From: Mimachlamys varia
Lineage: Eukaryota; Mollusca; Bivalvia; Pectinida; Pectinidae
Direction: 5' to 3'
Length of the DNA: 64,000 nucleotides
Assembly (NCBI GenBank): GCA_947623455.1
Contig: OX392542.1
Location: forward strand, 14,639,625 to 14,703,624
Part shown: one piece after another, positions 20,200-30,890 of the stretch
Position numbering within the stretch: position 1 is the first letter of the stretch
Layout: each line of letters opens with the position of its first letter
Position numbers and translations under genes: made by a program
Notes under the pieces: model-generated
Seen by the model: the letters and a program-made list of their open reading frames with translations, nothing else
Databases searched by the model: none
What the model was told of the DNA's origin: nothing

Positions 20200-21198
20200 G
20201 CTATGGTTGTATGTGATAGTGTACGGGGTCGTGCTATGGTTTTCTGTGATAGTGTACAGGGTCGTGCTATGGTGTCTGTGATAGTGTACAGGGTCATGCT
20301 ACGGTTGTCTGTAATAATTTACAGGGCCATGAAATGGTTGTTTGTGATAGTGTACAGGGTCATGCTATGGTTGTCTGTGATAGTGTAAAGGGTCATGCTA
20401 TGGTTGTCTGTGATAGTGTACAGAGTCATGCTATGGTTGTCTGTGATAGTGTATCGGGTCATGCTATGGTTGTCTGTGGTAGTGTACAGGGTCATGCTAT
20501 GGTTGACTGTGATAGTTAACAGGGTTATGCTATGGTTGTCTGTGATAGTGTACAGGGTCATGCTATGGTTGACTGTGATAGTGTACAGGGTTATGCTATG
20601 GTTGTCTGTGATAGTGTACGGGGTCATGCTATGGTTGTCTGTGATAGTGTACAGGGTCATGCTATGGTTGTCTGTGATAGTGTACATGGTCATGCTATAT
20701 GGTTGTCTGTGATAGTGTACAGGGTCATGCTATGGTTGTCTGTGATAGTGTACAGGGTCATGCTATGGTTGTCTGTAATGGTGTACAGGGTCATGCTATG
20801 GTTGTCTGTGATGGTGTACAGGGTCATGCTATGGTTGTCTGCGATAGTGTACAGGGTCATGCTATGGTTTTTTTGTGATAGTGTACAGGGTCACGCTATG
20901 GTTGTCTGTGGTAGTGTACAGGGTCATGCTATATGGTTGTCTGTGATAGTGTACAGGGTCATGCTATGGTTGTCTGTGATAGTGTACATGGTCATGCTAT
21001 ATGGTTGTCTGTGATAGTGTACAGGGTCATGCTATGGTTGTCTGTAATGGTGTACAGGGTCATGCTATTGTTGTCTGTGATGGTGTACAGGGTCATGCTA
21101 TGGTTGTCTGCGATAGTGTACAGGGTCATGCTATGGTTTTTTTGTGATAGTGTACAGGGTCACGCTATGGTTGTCTGTGGTAGTGTACAGGGTCATGC
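19972..21198. repeat. Indel-bearing array module, copy 2 (array right end)
   Basis: This is the copy of the 15610 block at an offset of 4362 bp, carrying the same ATGGTGTCTG deletion, GCTATATGG insertions and T-run unit. It is slightly longer, with an extra T-run unit near 21137, and ends where the array ends. The offset equals 132 units plus 6 bp, which is the net of the indels in copy 1. Confidence 0.85.
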
Positions 21199-21404
21199 GT
21201 GTGCATTCTTAACTTTTACTTTCTTTCCATGTTTTTTGTTTGTGTTTAAAAATGTTCGACGCAGAAATAGTCCAAAACAAGCTGTAACACATTTTCAGGT
21301 CCCCGTGATTTGTAGGTGTAATTGTGTTTCGACGTTGTGATCTTCCCATCCTTTTTTGTATTACATGTATCTCCACCTTCTCCTTCTATATAAGTTTAGA
21401 ATAT

Positions 21405-21560
21405 TTCGATTCCAACCTTTTGACCTCTAGTATTACTGACGAGTCCTAGGAGGACGAACAGCTGTATGATGCAGTTTGATTCATTTTTAGGCATATTGTA
21501 TCTATAACTAAACTTAAGAGGTGCAGTATGTGTGTTTTTGTATTTCCGTCATTGTTGATT
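21405..21560 (+). repeat. Dispersed repeat family B, partial copy 1
   Basis: The shared landmarks are CGATTCCAACCTTTTGACC, GACGAACAGCTGTATGATGC, GGCATATTGTATCTATAACT and AAGAGGTGCAGTATGTGTG. Other copies lie near 29.1, 30.7, 33.9 and 53.0 kb. The element is non-coding. Confidence 0.75.
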
Positions 21561-21700
21561 ATGGTTTTTTCATCAGCAGAAAAACAGAAAACTTATCACA
21601 GACTAACTGTTCATATCGAACGAACGAAGAAAGCTACTAGACTATGTTTTAAAAACCTATAGAAGAAACCACAATAGGTTATAGTTTACAATGTACCACA

Positions 21701-21706
21701 TTTATT
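21701..21706 (-). other. Putative polyadenylation signal of the isomerase-like gene
   Basis: TTTATT on the plus strand reads AATAAA on the minus strand, about 195 bp beyond the stop codon at 21901. The position is typical for a 3' end, but the hexamer is common in AT-rich DNA. Confidence 0.35.
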
Positions 21707-21900
21707 TTATCTACAATTGAAAAACAACCTTGTACTTTTTCCTGATTGTTTTGGTAATTCGAGACTTAATCATCTAAAGAAAATAGTTAAGTAGTAAAAT
21801 AGAGAAAGGTCACTAAGCTCATTTTTAAATCAAAATAGTCTGCAAAAGTTACTCCTCTAGGTATTACTTAGGAAACCCACTCATCTTTTCTACGAATACA

Positions 21901-24900
21901 TCAATAGTTCTTGATCTTGGACACGTCGAATTGCCTTAGTAACAGGTTATTATACTCAACAACGTTGTTCACTGATTCAAAACATACAGATGATCCGATA
22001 TACCAGATGCCTTTCTTTCCCTGTATATCAAATATATCCCATAATATACCATTAGCCAGGTCAGCGGCTGAATATTTGGGGAAAATCTGCCAGACCATCC
22101 GTCGCACCACCTTCAAAATATCGGACTTCTGCGTGTGTACGATGTGCTGACGTAGCGCCAATGCTAATTCCCGCCGAGTTGGTTGATTCCTAGACACCTG
22201 GTAATAAATGGACGATTGTATAAACTTGCCATCGGGTCCACCGGGAAATTTCCCGCTAGTGTAGTTATCACCGACAATAAAATTTTGGACTGCATACGAA
22301 TCTCTGTGTCCAATTACGAGGTTATCGCCCCTTGATTCGACGTTAGACACGTTGTACACTTGTGGTGTCTGTCCCCTGGGAGTGTCGTAGGTCGTGTCGA
22401 CCAGTGTGGTAATACCATACGAGGACGCCGACCCCGTGAACAACTTCTTCTCCTCTTTATCAAACTTAATTATCCTTTTTGACAATAATAACTTCATCGA
22501 AGGGGTCAGAATGATGAAGTCAAAATGACGGCGATACTTCTTCATTTTCTTAATATTCTTGTATACCAACTTAAAACCTTTACCATTTGTATGTCTACGT
22601 ATTTTTGTAACTTGGTTATTAAGACGTACATCTAATCTAGACTGCCTATGTATTTCCTCCCAGAGAAACTGAAAACCTTCACTTAAGGATTTGACATAAT
22701 TCACCTCCTCTGGCGGGGGTGGAAATACAAGTTTCTGCAGAAAATTGGGCGTAATCCAAATGAGGCCATAAAGGGCGGGTAACTCATCAAGGTGTCCATA
22801 CCCTTGATATGTAATCAATATCTCAAAGATTTGTTTAAGTATTTCGATATCATGCTGTATAAGAAACTCCCAGACCGTCATGTTTATTGATTCCAGTACA
22901 GCTTTTGAAGGGCGAGGCATGAGGGCTCCTGGGTACTGGCCAAACAACTCGGTATGGACGAGCCCATATTTCAGTACAGCGGCTACATAGAACTGTTGTA
23001 TGTCAACTTCACTGGTCAGGTCTGGTCGCAATGCTTTGACAGATAATGCCACAAGGTCGTTAAACAATAGCGACACTGAAATCAATAAAATATATTTTAT
23101 ACCAACATTTTTTAAGAAAATAATTCACATGTGAGTGACGTGATATTTGGATAGAATTATAATTGCGTTTTACATTTAAGGCAGCAGCGCGCTTAGAGAC
23201 TGATATCACTATTATTCTTAGATGAATAACAAAATCCATACTCGGGACAAATGCAAGTTGTAATCACGGGAGATAGCTAGACGAGAAATGGGTCACTTAA
23301 ATGTAAAACTATTTGTAGTAGATGAAATTCAAACAATGGAAACAATTGACTATGTCATTGTATTCATTCGGGATTCATCAGGGGGCACCAAAAGTCAAAC
23401 AATGTAAAATCTATTGCTAATCTAAATCGAAAAAATATGATGAACGTAGCCTCATAAAAACCATGTATCCACAAAGCTAATACAATCCTCGATATCCAGG
23501 GGTTTCGCTCACCTTCGCTTTCTACACCCCTTGAAAATGTCGCGGCAAAACTGCAGGTACGCTCCGGTAAATAAACAAAAGCTGACCGATCGCTAGGTGT
23601 ATGCCTGTATTTTGAAGATTACAAAGGAATCGCGACCTACTCCAAAGCCCGTTACTTTTTACTGTAATGTGACCAAGATATTCTTTTGATGTACATCAAA
23701 TGGTCCAACCAGTCTTCTTACCTCATCAACAAGGCGAGCCTTTAGTTTTGCCATGACATATTACAGGGTGTAGAGAGCGTATGCAATCGTAACTCCTTGA
23801 TATCGACGATGGGCTAAATATTCTGTATCTTTAAGTGATATGAAGATGGGCGTTTTTGAGTATGCTCATTCGTGTGTTTATTTGTTGTAATTGACAATGA
23901 TACTCGGTTCTCATTTTGAGAACTTGATGTTTACATGGATGTGACAAAGATTTACACGGCGGGTGTCGTAGACGAAGCAGAAGACGCTTACTCTTCTTGA
24001 ACACCTGGTCTTATTCTCTTGTACTTTTACAAGAGTCTCCATGTAAATCTTTTCTTTGTTCATATTTTGCCCCTGGTTTAATCAATTTTGAGTTTGGATA
24101 ATGATTTTGTTAACGCTTCTCTTAATTTATTATTATTATTACCTACATGAAATACTTACAGTTCACTAGCCAGAGGAGTGAGCCACCTTTACCAAATCAA
24201 ATACACAAGTACCAAGTAGCCCAGATTCAATTACATTTTTGATTAGTAAATATGAATGACTCGTTTTCTTGGTAAAACAATCACCATTGTGCATATGATT
24301 AACACGTTATGTACTAATTGAAATAGTTTAGGGCTTTTATTGAATACCGGTATTTAACAATTTAACTATGAGATAATCTGTTATCGTTTTATGGGTGATA
24401 GGTCGGGTGATGTTTTGATTGTGCTCATTAGAATGTTATGTGATTTTGGGATAACTATCCCTATTTAAGAAATCGCATCGGAAAATATCGACGCGTCTAC
24501 AGAACCATAAACCTAACGAAAAAAACTAGGGGCAAAATATGAATAAAGGAAAGATATCAAACAATAAGAATAAGTGTTTCGGAAAGTAAGCATCTTCTGC
24601 TTCATCGACGACATCTAAATCAATGTCAACTTTAAGTAAATGTTAGGTTCTCAAAGTGAGAATTGAGGCATCATTTTTGTATCACAAGGAGGCATACTGA
24701 TTAACGAATATATTCAGAATCGTAAGATGTGAAACATGATATTATAAAGATTCGATTCAAATGTCGTGGCAGTTGTCAAAGATGCAGGAATCACACGCCC
24801 TTTCGGAACAATTAGTCATGAGTTTCCTATATTTTCAAAAAATCTCAATTCGGATTAATTGATTTTGAGTTCAAGTAAATGGTGACACTTGGGCATTCGC

Positions 24901-27687
24901 ATGATTTTATCTTTATTTAACGAATCTGACCGGAAAACACCCATTTACTAAATATTTGTGTAACTGCATCTATCATGTCAAAATTACAAAATATGACTGA
25001 AATATAGCGCTATTGAACGGAAAATGAAAAGTGAAAGATAGACACACGAAACGCCATACAATCTCATATTATTTCTGTTTTAAGTTAAAATCATAGCTAT
25101 AGCATACAAACTGTACCTCGTCTGCCATTTAAGTCCATCCAATATGACGAAGACACCGCAGGCCTGACCTCTCCAGCGTTGAATTCCTCAATAAGTTTGT
25201 AGATGTCTACGTAATCAGGTTGTGTGTAGGACGTACCCATATCATGTACCGTGTCTCTGTGGATTATGGTCCGCGACTTTCCGCCGACATAATCCGCACT
25301 CTCATACACTGTTACCTTCCGAAATCCTAACTTCTGAAATTAGATACGGTTACAGAAAATGAAAAAGAACCTAAATGCTCAACTCTCCATCCTTTTAGGG
25401 GTCATCTATATGATATATAGTGCCATATATTATCCAGTGGCTTATTAATCACTATTTTGGGCAAATTAGTTAACTTGATAAACTGTTGGTAGGCATCGTG
25501 ACGTACAATGGACCTTGAGTTTCAAATGCAAAACAGAATCAACGTGACGCCGTATCCAGTCAAACAAATATATATGTAACTGCATTGCATTTTTATGCTA
25601 CATACTTGTATGATATGCATGACCTAATTTTCCCCTCCTGGAACATCCATTTGTTCGAATATTTTGCCAAAATTAACAAACACATTTGCAAACTACATGT
25701 CAAAAGCAAGGTACATGGTTAGTCATGATACATACCAATAATTGATCCAGGTATTTATGTTTAATTTGCACGAATTAGAGATTAATAAGAATATGAAATA
25801 TCGCTCGATATGGTAAGTTGCTGTTATGAGACAAGAAAGGTGAAATGATATTATTTATCATATAGACACTTTCAAACTGAGCAATTATAATTGTTCTTAA
25901 TAATTACAGCCCGGCTATATCTGTAGAATAGTGATTGTTAATGATATTTATCTGCACAATTCTAATTATATTAATATAAACATCCCAATCTGTGCAATGT
26001 AATGTTGTTAGAAATGATATTTACAACGTAGCTATATCTGTAGAATACTAATTATGATAGAAATTATATTTTTATCTCCAAAATTCTTATTATGATTAAA
26101 CTAATATTTACATTTTCAATCTATACAATTATGATTTTATCATAAATGATATTTATAACTCCAATCTTTACAACACTAATTATGAGAGAAGATATATTTT
26201 CACCTGCACAATTCTAATTATTAAAAAAACAAAAAAATAATACACGTGTATTTACAACTTCAGTCCCTACAATTCTGATAATAATAGAAAGGATATTTTC
26301 AACTTAAATCTGCACAATCCTGATCCTGATTAGGATAGAGATGATATTCTACCTTCAGTTTGTACGCCATGTGTATGCCCGAGGGACCTGCGCCAACAAT
26401 CGCTATTTTGTCCTCTAGAGATTTGGGACCAGAAACGTCGCGGAATGGTGTACCTGTGGAAGAAGAAAAGTGTTACATTTCTGTGAAATACAAAGATTTA
26501 TAATGAAAAAATAGATATACAATTTTACCAGTGAAATATCGAATATTATTCATTCTATGAAAGTGATATTTTTCACAAATGAAATGAAAAAATATCACCT
26601 TTTCTAAATTTCACCAATTAAAAACACTGCTTGCAAAAGCAAATTGGGAAAATTAAAAGCTGCCAGGTAGATCTTGCTATGAAAATGTAATAAACAGAAT
26701 GTCGAACATTACCTTCAGTAATACCAAATATATTTCACTCATGGGACTAATATATATCGAGTGAAAAATATCAAAATATTTGCCCCACCCGTGATATATA
26801 GGCCTATTTGGCATTACTTAAGACATCGTTAGATATCCTTTTTATCTTTATCAACGTAGTATTGCGTCTATTACCTATAAATTAAGGAATGGGATGTTAA
26901 TCGTCTTGTTTTCTTCCAGGTATATACTGTATAACTTTACATAAATTTGTTGATGGGTTCTCCACTCTTAAACCTATCGCTAGTCTCTTTGAACCATAAA
27001 TTTGAACAAAAGTGAATCTTGAAAAAAAAACCACCCAGAAACACAAGAGACATGCTTATTAGACAAACTATATAGAAACACAAGAACCGGACGTACCATG
27101 GCAACTAAACCTTAAAACCAGAACTAGTCTGATTAGACCTACTGAAACATGTTAGAACTTACCTTTGATCTCTGGCGTTGCATGAACTAGGTCCGAGGTG
27201 AATGTCTATAACCAATATAAAGTAACACATTTAAGTTATTCGTTGAAAGTCTACATCGGTTACTCTTCTAAGGGGAACACTTTTTTTTAAATCTTGAACT
27301 TGTTTAATGAGAACGAGATTGAGTTGATCAACATTTAACGATGTCATCAACCAATGAAAAATGTGTACATGTATACATACGATGACCCATAGACAGATCA
27401 AGGATGTGAAAAGATACAAAGAAACCTGGAAATGACTGCACTAAACAGTAGCATGTATGTTATACAATCTTATTTTCTTCTATCTGTGCAATGGTTTCAA
27501 TATAAATATTTCCTTTTCTTCGTTTTTTGTCCCTAGTGTAATAGATTTTGAGTTATGGTTTTGTTGACACTTTAGTATTTTGTGATGATTTTTTTACTGA
27601 TATCAAGGTTTACAAAAAAAAAGAAAAAAGTCTTCTAACCCTTACCGTCAGGTAGACAAACACCAGAACCAAACGCATCGCCTCCAT
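21901..27687 (-). CDS. Secreted FAD-dependent fatty acid isomerase-like protein (PAI/PFI-like)
   Basis: Five minus-strand exons join in frame with GT-AG borders: 27646-27687, 27163-27205, 26353-26453, 25117-25333 and 21901-23075, giving about 525 residues. Residues 1-23 form a hydrophobic signal peptide (MEAMRLVLVFVYL, probable cut after LVHA). A Rossmann FAD site follows: GAGPSG at 49-54, an acidic residue (E73) ending the second strand, and YVGGK at 77-81. The middle block YQGYGHLDELPALY and the C-terminal block GIWYIGSSVCFESVNNVVEY resemble the Cutibacterium (Propionibacterium) acnes linoleate isomerase PAI, and more distantly the red-algal polyenoic fatty acid isomerase. Those enzymes move double bonds in polyunsaturated fatty acids using FAD. 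The same fold includes L-amino-acid and polyamine oxidases, so an oxidase is the main alternative. A secreted or luminal enzyme is inferred. The substrate is unknown. The gene looks intact. Confidence 0.85.
23740..24135 (+). repeat. Dispersed repeat family A, copy 1
   Basis: Landmarks are GTTTTTGAGTATGCTCATTC, GAAGCAGAAGACGCTTACTC, ACACCTGGTCTTATTCTCTT, CATATTTTGCCCCTGG and TTTTGTTAACGC. This copy lies in the large intron between exons 4 and 5 of the isomerase-like gene. Other copies are near 24.5, 31.9, 52.4, 58.6 and 61.2 kb. Confidence 0.8.
24485..24690 (-). repeat. Dispersed repeat family A, copy 2 (inverted)
   Basis: The minus-strand copy carries CTAGGGGCAAAATATGAA, CATCTTCTGCTTCATCGACG and GGTTCTCAAAGTGAGAATTG on the plus strand. 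With copy 1 it forms a head-to-head pair about 350 bp apart inside one intron. Confidence 0.7.
25850..26365. repeat. Degenerate roughly 50-bp tandem repeat reaching exon 3 of the isomerase-like gene
   Basis: About nine diverged copies share TCTGCACAATTCTAATTAT, a GATAGAAATGATATTT block and an ACAACTTCA block. The rightmost copy runs into the splice donor of exon 3: GATATTCTACCTTCAGTTTG resembles GATATTTTCAACTTAAATCTG-like sequence in the array. The array therefore seems to include the exon-intron border in its last unit. Confidence 0.55.
26521..26820 (-). mobile_element. Foldback element with TTTCAC(G/T)AGTG motifs (family C), copy 1
   Basis: The left part GTGAAATATCGAATATTATTCATTCTATGAAAGTGAT is similar to the reverse complement of the right part of the copy at 32.57-32.89 kb. 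The right part TCAGTAATACCAAATATATTTC is the palindromic half. The element is non-coding and sits in the intron between exons 2 and 3 of the isomerase-like gene. Confidence 0.65.
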
Positions 27688-28450
27688 GGTACAAAACAGC
27701 GTATCTTCCACCGTATGTTGTAAGGTGTGAGGGGAAATGCACAAGTAATAGGAAATATTGGCCATCTACAGCTGGACTGATGTGAAGAACAAATCAAATA
27801 CTCATTTTAAGACCATTAGGATGAACTACAACATTACGACTACGAATGCTGGTGACATTACTTTGAACAATAACTATAAGGTCATGTAAACAGCTGTGGC
27901 TACTTGATTCGTGCTTCACTGCCTGAGTCAAACATCAAGGATGTATGGTATAATGCTGCAAATACCATGAGAAATGTGACGAAAACTTTATGATTGGCAA
28001 TAACGACAACACATGTGAATAGTCGATCCAATAAAAACGCTAGGAAACGAGAGAATACTTCTATATAAAAGGCATTAAGGAAACAAATGAAAAACCAAAG
28101 ATGATTGAATTTCAAATAAAAATCTCCCTATTTTATTTCTCCTGTAACTTTAAAACGGACCCAATGAATTAGATACATCTTTCCAGATATCAAATATTTA
28201 GTAGTAGGGTAAATATACAAGCGGAATTGCAGGATTGTACATTTTCCTTATGTTTTGACAGAATAAATGTCGTTACAAAGCGATGAAGCTAATCAATTAT
28301 TGAACAACTGAACCCAGTTTGTATGAATGCATTGGACAAGGAACGTGTGGAACAATCACAAATGTGGAACTTTGACTGAGGATCATGAGTATTTCGATCA
28401 ACACATGTCAACGACGTTGAAGGCAGTGAAAACGAGCTTCATCAAATAAT
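27688..28450. other. Upstream region of the isomerase-like gene
   Basis: This stretch should contain the promoter and 5' untranslated region for the minus-strand gene. I recognise no control element and no other coding sequence. A 71-codon minus-strand open stretch at 27900-28115 shows no family features. Confidence 0.3.
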
Positions 28451-28985
28451 CAACAGCATGTATACAGTAGTATGATTTGTATTACAACTATCTATCAGCA
28501 GCATATATACAGTAGTATGATTTGTATTACAACTATCTATCAGCAGCATATATACAGTAGTATGATTTGTATTACAACTATCTATCAGCAGAGTATATAC
28601 AGTAGTATGATTTGTATTACAACTATCTATCAGCAGAGTATATACAGTAGTATGATTTGTATTACAACTAACGATTAGCAGCATATATACAGTAGTATCC
28701 TTTGTAAAACAACTAACTTTCAACAGCATACAGTAAGTAGTATGCTTTGTATTACAACTTAAATATCTATCAGCAAACATATACACAGTATGTGTTTTGT
28801 ATTACAACTAACGATTAGCAGCATATATACAGTAGTATGCTGCTTTTGTATTACAACTATCAGCAGCATATATACAAATCACGCTTTATATTACAACTTA
28901 CTACTCGTATCATCAGCATGTATACATATATATACACGTAACATGCTTTGCATTACAACTATAACAGCCGCATCTATGCAGTAGT
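28451..28985. repeat. 45-bp tandem repeat, about 11-12 copies
   Basis: The unit starts CAGCATATATACAGTAGTATG and continues ATTTGTATTACAACTATCTAT. Landmarks are 45 bp apart (28454, 28499 and onward). The first five copies are nearly identical and the later ones are increasingly diverged and of uneven length. The unit is 15 codons, so a short minus-strand frame of repeated SCNTNHTTVY arises by chance. Confidence 0.93.
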
Positions 28986-29089
28986 GTGTTTAACATATAT
29001 AATATTATGTTGCAAGCAACAACTAATTACGTACGTATTTATAAGTAAATATGACATGAAGTATCTTAGAATATTCTGTAGTTTACCTT

Positions 29090-29355
29090 TCATTTTCGTA
29101 GTACACGATTTGAAATTATACAGAACTAGTTTAATTTTACTTCTAAATTCATAAATTAAAGGGGTTTTACGCACCTGACACTTCTGCTTCTACATTAGTT
29201 TAGAAATTTTGGATTCCTACCTTTTGGTCCCTAGCATCATTGAAGAGGACTGAGGACGAAACAGCTGTATGATGCAGTTTAATTAATTTTTTCGGCATAC
29301 TGTATATATTACTAAATTTAAGAGGTGCAGCATATGTGTGTGTTACGTGATCTTT
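29090..29355 (+). repeat. Dispersed repeat family B, copy 2
   Basis: A full-looking copy of about 260 bp runs from CGATTTGAAATTATACAGAA through TTACGCACCTGACACTTCTG, ACGAAACAGCTGTATGATGC and GGCATACTGTATATATTACT to GGTGCAGCATATGTGTGTG and TTACGTGATC. It is non-coding. Confidence 0.8.
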
Positions 29356-30274
29356 ATGTAGTATATTGCGAATTGCCAGATGGTGTAGCAAATAACATTG
29401 ATGCATGGATTCAGTAAGTATAAAAAGGTGGTACTATTGCTTTGTCTTTCGAGTGAATAATTAAGTATCTCGTGTATTAAGGCCAGAGGGTACAGATTAC
29501 TCCGAGTTTTCAGGACAGACTTCTTTTCCTTACATGATCATACATATATTATGACGAGATTGATAATTTTACAATTCTCCAAACACTCCAATAACATAAT
29601 TTTTGTATTACTTAAACGAACTTAACTTGTATGAACATATTCAACATAATACTTTAATCAGTATGTACGTTATACATTTGTGAAGTTCATGGGATCGATA
29701 TACATATGGATGTGTTTCTGCTGAATCATTTTTGCATATTAAGATGTAAGACACGAACCTGATAATGTATCTAAATCTGTCGTGATGATGTCAAGCCATG
29801 CTTGTAATATTCACAAATGTCATTTCCCGGATACAAGTACTTTAGATGAGGAAGCTTGCCACTGACCAATAGAAAATGTAATTCTAACACTTTAAGGATT
29901 TATCTTATTTTTAATGCTGTATGTATTTCGCCCACATAATCATCAAACACCTGGAGTATTCTACCAACGTGATTATATCATTACATCTCATACTTTGAAA
30001 AGGAAAATTTTAAAACGTTCAAATCCAAAATTATTTTTGTGTCAAAGAAGGTCCTAATAACGTTTTCATGATATTAAATGACCCCGTAAACCTTATATTG
30101 CTTTAATGAGCTTTTCCAGGGTTAGCCAGGATTTCACCTGACCCAGAACCAAACTTTTGACCGATAATTAATCATAAATGTCTGGTATGGTCCACGCCAT
30201 ATAATTAATGATGTCAAGGTCAGAAGAGACACCAGTTATCACATGGTAAGAAAACCTATGTACATACATATAAA
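29356..30274. other. Intergenic, nothing recognised
   Basis: This is AT-rich sequence without a supported gene, tandem repeat or element end. Confidence 0.4.
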
Positions 30275-30510
30275 GATAACATTGTGTAAGTTACCTACAA
30301 ATTTTAATGATATTATTGGTTATGCTTTTCCAGAATAAATGTTAGTACAATTTATACAGGTGTCAACAATAGCCCGCTTACTTTTCATTTAGATACCATT
30401 GTGTAAATTATCTACAATTTTTTATGATATTATTGGTTATGCTTTTCCAGAATAAATGTTAGTACAATTTATATAGGTGTCAATAAAAGCCTACTTACTT
30501 TTCATTTTCA
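30275..30510. repeat. 117-bp tandem duplication
   Basis: Two adjacent copies share ATTATTGGTTATGCTTTTCC and AGAATAAATGTTAGTACAAT. The ATTGTGTAA landmark is at 30281 and 30398. They differ at a handful of sites. Confidence 0.9.
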
Positions 30511-30619
30511 TGCTTCAGCGTAAGGTCTGAATTTACACAGCCGAATTAAATCATGAATTCTGAGTGTTTCATCGGACTATCATCCTCGTGGATATTCCAG
30601 CAGAATTCTTCACAGCATG

Positions 30620-30890
30620 TACATGTTTTTATGAAAGATGACGCAACACACACATGTGCTGCATCTTTTTAATTTAGTTATAGACACAATACGCCGAAAA
30701 AATGAACTGAACTGCACCATACAACTGTTATGTCCTTCTAGGACTCTTCAGTGGGCCGATAGATGGGAATTGTAAATTTCTGAACTAATGTAGAAGCAGA
30801 AGGGTCAGGTGCGTAAAACCCGTTTAATTTATGAATTTAGAAGTAAAATTAAACTAGTTCTGTATAGTTTCAAATCATGAAAACTTTCTC
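30620..30890 (-). repeat. Dispersed repeat family B, copy 3 (inverted)
   Basis: The minus-strand copy shows GATGACGCAACACACACATG, TACGCCGAAAAAATGAACTG, GGTCAGGTGCGTAAAACCCG and ACTAGTTCTGTATAGTTTCA on the plus strand. Together with copy 2 it flanks 29.1-30.9 kb as an inverted pair with matching outer ends. Confidence 0.8.

Larger units (their letters stand above)
7782..21198. repeat. 13.4-kb array of about 406 copies of a 33-bp unit
   Basis: The whole stretch is built from one 33-bp unit, written in two pieces as GGGTCATGCTATGGTTG and TCTGTGATAGTGTACA. The left edge is TCATGCTACGG at 7782 and the right edge TCATGC at 21198. Variants recur in fixed order: AAGGTCATG for GGGTCATG, GTGGTAG for GTGATAG, AGTTAACAG for AGTGTACAG, AGTGTATAGGGCCATT and GCTAGTGTAATTGGCC. 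Nearly all units are exactly 33 bp. Exceptions cluster at 15.9-16.6 and 20.2-21.2 kb: a 1-bp deletion in ATGGTGTCTG, 2-bp insertions in GCTATATGG and 1-bp gains in a T run. There are no spacers, terminal repeats or transposon ends. Neighbouring blocks are nearly identical, so homogenisation is recent. Confidence 0.98.

Noticed and set aside
7782..21198. CRISPR array or centromere
   Set aside because: There are no unique spacers between repeats, so it is not CRISPR. A centromere cannot be inferred from sequence of this length in gene-bearing DNA.
7763..21340. Plus-strand open frames through the 33-bp array (MLWLSVIVYRV- and VQGHAMVVCDS-type repeats)
   Set aside because: They are broken repeatedly by TAG and TAA in recurring unit variants, have no unique sequence, and are mirror frames of the satellite.
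21911..22150. Plus-strand open stretch opposite exon 5 of the isomerase-like gene
   Set aside because: It is antisense to a well-supported coding exon and has no features of its own.
21901..27687. Toxin-type L-amino-acid oxidase
   Set aside because: Although the fold is shared, the middle and C-terminal blocks look closer to the PAI fatty acid isomerase, and nothing suggests a venom role.
28442..28786. Minus-strand frame of SCNTNHTTVY-type 15-residue repeats
   Set aside because: It is a by-product of the 45-bp tandem repeat, which is a multiple of three; there is no start context, splice site or unique sequence.
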